Below are positions 21,919 through 25,000 of a stretch of DNA of 25,000 nucleotides, one piece after another (positions within the stretch are counted from its first letter, which is position 1; the number at the start of each line of letters is the position of its first letter). The notes under the pieces are model-generated. The model did not search any database and was not told where the DNA came from. It saw nothing but the letters and a program-made list of their open reading frames with translations. This DNA is from an uncultured Oscillospiraceae bacterium (GTDB lineage: Bacteria; Bacillota; Clostridia; Oscillospirales; Oscillospiraceae). Made by a program: the position numbers and the translations under genes. The stretch is from positions 1-25,000 of the forward strand of contig CAJUKT010000030.1 in NCBI GenBank assembly GCA_910587255.1, read 5' to 3'.

Positions 21919-21947
21919 ATTATACGCAGGCGCACCCCGTTTGTCAA
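21919..21947 (-). promoter_or_regulatory. Consensus sigma-A promoter of the T-box operon
   Basis: On the minus strand, perfect TTGACA (21947-21942) and TATAAT (21924-21919) with a 17-bp spacer start transcription just before the T-box leader. Confidence 0.92.
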
Positions 21948-21993
21948 CCCTTTTCCCCAAGAAATTTTTACCGCACTAAAGCGGCGAACCCAC

Positions 21994-22016
21994 CCGCCCC
22001 CCAGGATGGGGGGCGG
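21994..22016 (-). terminator. Probable terminator of the DUF2804 gene
   Basis: A perfect 9-bp stem CCGCCCCCC/GGGGGGCGG with AGGAT loop lies 10 bp past the stop. A second small stem CCGC/GCGG (21971-21984) is followed by TAAAAATTTC on the minus strand. Confidence 0.7.
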
Positions 22017-22025
22017 AGCGGGCGC

Positions 22026-23057
22026 TCACCACTTATTTTCCACCTTTTCCGCAAAGCCGAACAGATCCCGCACCTGGAGGGCTGTGCCATCGTCCAGCAC
22101 CGCCGTGCCGCTGAAGCGCCCGAATACCTGGTGCTGATCGCTCTTGATGATCCCCACGCTGGTGCATGACGCCCGGTCCAGCACCGGCACGAAGTCCATT
22201 TCAAAGCGCCCGTCGTCGCTGGTGAAGCGCCAGGGCGTCATGTAGTCCTCCTTCCCATCCTTCATGGGAATGCCGAACTCCACCTTGGACAGCTTGTGGG
22301 CCCTGCCTTGATAGAACAGCATATTCTCCGTGGCGGCGGAGGTGTCCCCAAAGCCATAGCCGATATTGAACCCGAGTTCCACCCCCTCCGTCAGCCCGGA
22401 GGCGGAGCCCCAGTACCAGGTATTGTGGTAGGTCCACACCCCCCGGCCCCAGTCCAGCACGGCAAAGGAGTCCTTGGGATCAAAGCGGTACTCCTCCCCG
22501 CCGATGCGCACCGTGCCCTCCGCCCGCATACAGTTGATCTTCTGATTGTAGTAAAAGTGGGCAGGCTTTTCAAAGGGGGTGCAGATCACCATGGATTCCT
22601 CCGGCTCCCCGGTGAGGGTGATCTGGGCGTCCAGGGGCTTTCCATCCTTGAAGCCGTCCATGTGGGCGGTGAGCTGCCGCTTGCCCTCCCCCACCTGGAA
22701 TAAAAGGGCGTGCCGCTTGCCCGAGCTGGCGGTGATTCCCGCCGCCGACGTGGACGGCAGGCCCGTCCGGCCCATGGGCAGCACAGACATGGGGCTTTTG
22801 GTCACCTCCCAGGGCTCCCCCTCAAAGGACAAAAAGGAGATGGAGTCCAACCCCATATAGCTGTTGTCCGCGATGGTAAGGGCCAGGCCGAAGCAGCTGT
22901 TCCCGATATAGTAATAGTCCCACTCCTTCAGCCGGGTCATCCCGCCCCGCACCTTTTTTCGGTCATATACGGGCAGCAGCCGCTTGGCATATCCCGCCCG
23001 GGTGAGGTTCCCCTGCCCATCCAGCAGGGGGATCTGCTCGGTGATCTCGTACTGCAT
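22026..23057 (-). CDS. DUF2804 domain protein
   Basis: A 343-aa protein of the DUF2804 family, whose function is not established. ATG 23057 has GGGGAGG 7 bases upstream; a longer frame to 23135 runs through the promoter. Diagnostic features are the early RLKEWDYYYIGN block and LDWGRGVWTYHNTWYWGSASG (about residues 220-240), rich in aromatic residues, followed by FNIGYGFGDTS and W-rich strands. It is predicted to be a beta-rich, lipocalin/AttH-like soluble protein without signal peptide. It has its own promoter and terminator and no functional neighbours, so nothing more can be concluded. Confidence 0.9.
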   Translation of the reverse strand: MQYEITEQIPLLDGQGNLTRAGYAKRLLPVYDRKKVRGGMTRLKEWDYYYIGNSCFGLALTIADNSYMGLDSISFLSFEGEPWEVTKSPMSVLPMGRTGLPSTSAAGITASSGKRHALLFQVGEGKRQLTAHMDGFKDGKPLDAQITLTGEPEESMVICTPFEKPAHFYYNQKINCMRAEGTVRIGGEEYRFDPKDSFAVLDWGRGVWTYHNTWYWGSASGLTEGVELGFNIGYGFGDTSAATENMLFYQGRAHKLSKVEFGIPMKDGKEDYMTPWRFTSDDGRFEMDFVPVLDRASCTSVGIIKSDQHQVFGRFSGTAVLDDGTALQVRDLFGFAEKVENKW

Positions 23058-23108
23058 ACCAACGCCTCCCCTATGACGGCCTCTCCGATCCGCCGTCCTC
23101 TTTTCGTC

Positions 23109-23137
23109 AGCATACCACATTTTCTCCAACGGCACAA
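23109..23137 (-). promoter_or_regulatory. Promoter of the DUF2804 gene
   Basis: On the minus strand TTGTGC (23137-23132), a 17-bp spacer and TATGCT (23114-23109). Confidence 0.65.
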
Positions 23138-23261
23138 GGAAAACTCCCCGATACTTTGTACCTTTTCACAGTCCGCACCGAAATTTCCCGGAAAATAAAA
23201 GGGGGACAGGCAAGCCGCCGCCTCTCCCCGCATAGGCTCTCCCCACGGAGGTGATGCCGCT

Positions 23262-24434
23262 GTGCTTCGGCTGCTCAGACAACAAAAGGTGCGGGACGCC
23301 CTGACGGGGCTGGCGCTGCTCATCGCCACGGCGGGGCTGGTGGCCGCCCCGGGGGAGGCCATCGCCGGGGCAAAGGACGGCCTGGTGCTGTGCTTCAACG
23401 TCATCGTACCCTCCCTGTTCCCCTTTTTTGTGCTGTCCTCCCTGGTAGTGGATCTGGGGCTGGCGGCCTATCTGGGCCGGGCGCTTGAGGGGCTGATGCG
23501 CCCGATGTTCCGGGTGAGCGGCAGCTGCGCGGCGGCGGTGGCCCTGGGGTTCATCGGCGGCTATCCTGTGGGGGCGCGCACCGCCCTCCAGCTCTACCAG
23601 CAGGGACTGTGCTCCAAGCCAGAGGCGGAGCGCCTACTGGCCTTTTGCAACAATTCCGGCCCCGCATTTATCCTCGGGGTGGTGGGGGCGGGCATTTTCG
23701 GGGACAGCAGGGTTGGGTTTCTCCTCTACCTGACCCACGCCCTGGCGTCGATGCTGGTGGGGCTGCTGTTCCGCTTTTATGGCGGAAGCGAACGCCGTCA
23801 TGCCGCCTCCCCCCGGCCCAAGCCCATCCAAGTGGTCACGGTCCCCGCCGCCTTCACCGGCGCTGTGGTCCGCTCATTGCAGAGTACACTGAACATCTGC
23901 GCCTTCGTGGTGTTTTTTTCCGTAGTGCTCCAGCTGCTGTCCGCCTTTGGCGCGTTTGCCGCCCTGGCCGAGCTACTGGCCCTGATCGGATTCGAGCCGG
24001 ACTGGGCCCGGCGGCTGGTGGCGGGCCTGCTGGAGCTATCCTCTGGGGTGTCCTCTCTGCGCGGCGGCACACATCTGGCTGGGCGGGTATCCATGGCAGC
24101 CTTCATGCTGGGGTGGGCGGGGCTGTCGGTCCACTGCCAGGTGCTGTCCTTCCTGGTGGACAGCGGACTGTCCGCAAAAACCTATCTGGCGGGCAAGCTG
24201 TGCCATGGGCTCATCGCCGCCGGGCTGACCTGGTGCCTTACCCGGCTGTTTCCCCTATCCGCCCCGGTGGCGGACTATCTGGCGGAGCAGGCGGAATCCA
24301 TTGCCGCGCTGGACTTTTCCACAGCGCTGGCGGCCTCCTCCCTGTCCGCGCTGGCGGGCTGGCTGTTTTTAGCAGCCCTCTGCCGGTCCCTCTGGCGAAA
24401 TAAATGTGGCAGTCTGCCGCATTATCGTGTATAA
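23262..24434 (+). CDS. ylbJ: Sporulation integral membrane protein YlbJ
   Basis: A 390-aa protein with about eight to ten membrane segments. The GTG start at 23262 has GGAGGTG 8 bases upstream. The motif CFNVIVPSLFPFFVLSSLVVDLG (about residues 44-66), the loop GFIGGYPVGA (about 96-105), FCNNSGPAFILGVVG (about 127-141) and the late LLELSSGVSSL are hallmarks of YlbJ, a nucleoside-recognition (Gate) family member. In B. subtilis ylbJ is a sigma-E gene needed for proper cortex formation. It probably acts in the mother-cell or outer forespore membrane. It fits with spmA/spmB in this window. No clear sigma-E promoter could be assigned in the 204-bp gap upstream. Confidence 0.93.
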   Translation: MLRLLRQQKVRDALTGLALLIATAGLVAAPGEAIAGAKDGLVLCFNVIVPSLFPFFVLSSLVVDLGLAAYLGRALEGLMRPMFRVSGSCAAAVALGFIGGYPVGARTALQLYQQGLCSKPEAERLLAFCNNSGPAFILGVVGAGIFGDSRVGFLLYLTHALASMLVGLLFRFYGGSERRHAASPRPKPIQVVTVPAAFTGAVVRSLQSTLNICAFVVFFSVVLQLLSAFGAFAALAELLALIGFEPDWARRLVAGLLELSSGVSSLRGGTHLAGRVSMAAFMLGWAGLSVHCQVLSFLVDSGLSAKTYLAGKLCHGLIAAGLTWCLTRLFPLSAPVADYLAEQAESIAALDFSTALAASSLSALAGWLFLAALCRSLWRNKCGSLPHYRV

Positions 24435-24435
24435 T
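24406..24435 (+). promoter_or_regulatory. Candidate promoter overlapping the ylbJ stop
   Basis: A perfect TATAAT (24430-24435) overlaps the ylbJ TAA. GTGGCA (24406-24411), 18 bp upstream, is a fair -35. It would serve the small Cys-rich gene starting at 24471. Confidence 0.55.
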
Positions 24436-24470
24436 AGAGAAGAGATCACCAATGGAACAGAGGGATAGCC

Positions 24471-24680
24471 ATGCTGTTTGAAAAGAATATCGACCCACGC
24501 TGCGCCTACTGCCAATGGGCCACCCCCTTGGACGAGGGGCAGCTGATGTGTGTCAAAAAGGGTATTGTCACCTGCTCCGGCTCCTGCCGCCGCTTCCGCT
24601 ATGACCCCCTCAAGCGCGTCCCGCCCAAGCCCCTTGCGGCCACCTTTGAGCATCTGAAAGACGAGGACTTCAGCCTCTGA
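24471..24680 (+). CDS. Small cysteine-rich protein (69 aa), uncharacterised
   Basis: ATG 24471 follows GAGGGAT. The sequence has CAYC (11-14), a further Cys27, and CSGSC (35-39), a spacing that suggests a small zinc-binding or Fe-S site. The C-terminal half FRYDPLKRVPPKP and LKDEDFSL is distinctive; I recall comparable short proteins in gut Clostridia but no function. It has no signal peptide, so is probably cytoplasmic. The last codons and stop lie within a perfect hairpin. It sits between ylbJ and the convergent rRNA locus with its own likely promoter. Confidence 0.85.
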   Translation: MLFEKNIDPRCAYCQWATPLDEGQLMCVKKGIVTCSGSCRRFRYDPLKRVPPKPLAATFEHLKDEDFSL

Positions 24681-24688
24681 AGTCCTCG
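24662..24688. other. Perfect 12-bp hairpin spanning the stop codon of the Cys-rich gene
   Basis: The arms CGAGGACTTCAG and CTGAAGTCCTCG with a CCT loop overlap the last codons and the TGA. There is no T tract on the plus strand, so it probably protects the mRNA 3' end or acts together with the terminator 10 bp further on. Confidence 0.7.
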
Positions 24689-24697
24689 CAAATAAAG

Positions 24698-24728
24698 AAA
24701 GCGGACAGTCAACAGACTGTCCGCTTCT
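24698..24728. terminator. Terminator of 5S rRNA and of the convergent Cys-rich gene
   Basis: An 11-bp stem AGCGGACAGTC/GACTGTCCGCT with AACA loop. On the minus strand, TTTCTTTATTTG follows the stem just past the 5S rRNA 3' end; the plus strand has TTCTCTGTG. Confidence 0.85.
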
Positions 24729-24732
24729 CTGT

Positions 24733-24848
24733 GTCGGCACTACCTATCTTTCCAGGCCGTCGCCAGCCAAGTATTTTCGGCGCGAGTGAGCTTAACTGCC
24801 GTGTTCGGGATGGGAACGGGTGGACCCTCACCGCAATCAGCACCGACT
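24733..24848 (-). rRNA. rrf: 5S ribosomal RNA
   Basis: On the minus strand the sequence contains the universally conserved 5S core CCCGTTCCCATCCCGAACAC and AGTTAAGC, and its ends pair (GTCGGTG with TGCCGAC) as helix I. Length is about 116 nt. End positions are set from this helix and may be off by one or two bases. Confidence 0.95.
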
Positions 24849-24888
24849 TATTATTTCAACTGGTTCCCCAGTCAAAATCTTTGTTGTT

Positions 24889-24914
24889 CCCCTGGAGTGT
24901 TCCCACTCCAGGGG
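24889..24914. other. Hairpin between tRNA-Lys and 5S rRNA
   Basis: Perfect 11-bp arms CCCCTGGAGTG/CACTCCAGGGG with a TTCC loop begin two bases past the tRNA CCA end. A smaller stem ACTGG/CCAGT with the same TTCC loop lies at 24859-24872. No T tract on the minus strand; most likely an RNA-processing signal in a joint transcript. Confidence 0.6.
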
Positions 24915-24916
24915 AG

Positions 24917-24992
24917 TGGTACACCTTCAGGGACTCGAACCCTGGACACCCTGATTAAGAGTCAGGTGCTCTACCAACTGAGCTAAAGGTGC
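24917..24992 (-). tRNA. tRNA-Lys (anticodon CUU), CCA encoded
   Basis: A 76-nt cloverleaf on the minus strand: acceptor GCACCTT/AAGGTGT, D-arm TAGCTCAGTTGGTAGAGCA, anticodon stem CCTGA/TCAGG with loop CTCTTAA giving anticodon CTT, T-arm CAGGGTTCGAGTCCCTG, discriminator A and encoded CCA (24919-24917). It reads the lysine codon AAG. Confidence 0.96.
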
Positions 24993-25000
24993 ATTTAGTT

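Noticed and set aside
1..25000. CRISPR array, insertion sequence, integrase or phage structural genes
   Set aside because: No spaced direct repeats and no transposase, integrase or capsid-like translations were seen; the only tandem repeat is the 45-bp unit without spacers.

Overview
The window is a GC-rich bacterial chromosome segment that looks like a spore-forming member of the Clostridia, most likely Oscillospiraceae (Flavonifractor/Lawsonibacter-like). The evidence is spmA, spmB and ylbJ sporulation genes, an AbrB-family switch regulator, a tryptophan T-box, a QueT transporter, an EF-G-like paralogue, strong AAGGAGG-type ribosome binding sites and TTGACA/TATAAT promoters. Genus assignment is inference. 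I see no CRISPR array, insertion sequence, integrase or phage structural gene; most of the window is ordinary core chromosome.

Layout. 1-1023 (minus): start of an exported protein and a DUF4422 glycan-type protein, followed by an AT-rich gap without a credible gene. 1520-5154 (minus): an operon-like run, in transcription order a ComEA-like helix-hairpin-helix protein, OmpR-family response regulator, sensor kinase and double-GerMN lipoprotein, with a 45-bp tandem repeat between regulator and kinase. 5195-6888 (plus): a D,D-carboxypeptidase with its promoter, a long 3' region and a strong terminator. 6936-9098: an ECF S component divergent from a MocR/PdxR-type regulator; their shared control region holds a 30-bp palindrome, and the regulator appears to lack the PLP lysine. 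9105-9120: a near-perfect parS site. 9142-9933: a TipA-like MerR regulator with a 19-bp-spacer promoter. 10017-10712 (minus): queT behind a folded leader. 10768-12932 (plus): an EF-G-like GTPase with altered G motifs.

12978-13376: a divergent pair of 50-aa RHH repressor-like and 49-aa small protein genes sharing a palindromic operator. 13381-14478 (minus): spmA-spmB. 14609-14990 (plus): AbrB-family regulator with four cysteines. 15149-18479 (minus): rsmI and tex. 18495-21947 (minus): a tryptophan-type ABC transporter (binding protein, permease, ATPase) behind a T-box whose specifier reads UGG, with a VOC-domain gene remnant between the first two genes. 22026-23137 (minus): DUF2804 protein. 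23262-24680 (plus): ylbJ and a small cysteine-rich protein. 24700-24992 (minus): tRNA-Lys(CUU), a hairpin, 5S rRNA and its terminator.

The parS site together with the adjacent rsmI/abrB-type genes (neighbours close to the origin in Bacillus subtilis) suggests an origin-proximal location. The least ordinary parts are the MocR/ECF module with a missing PLP lysine, the divergent RHH/small-protein module, the parS site, the queT leader and the T-box transporter operon carrying a VOC remnant. None is proven to be a new system.
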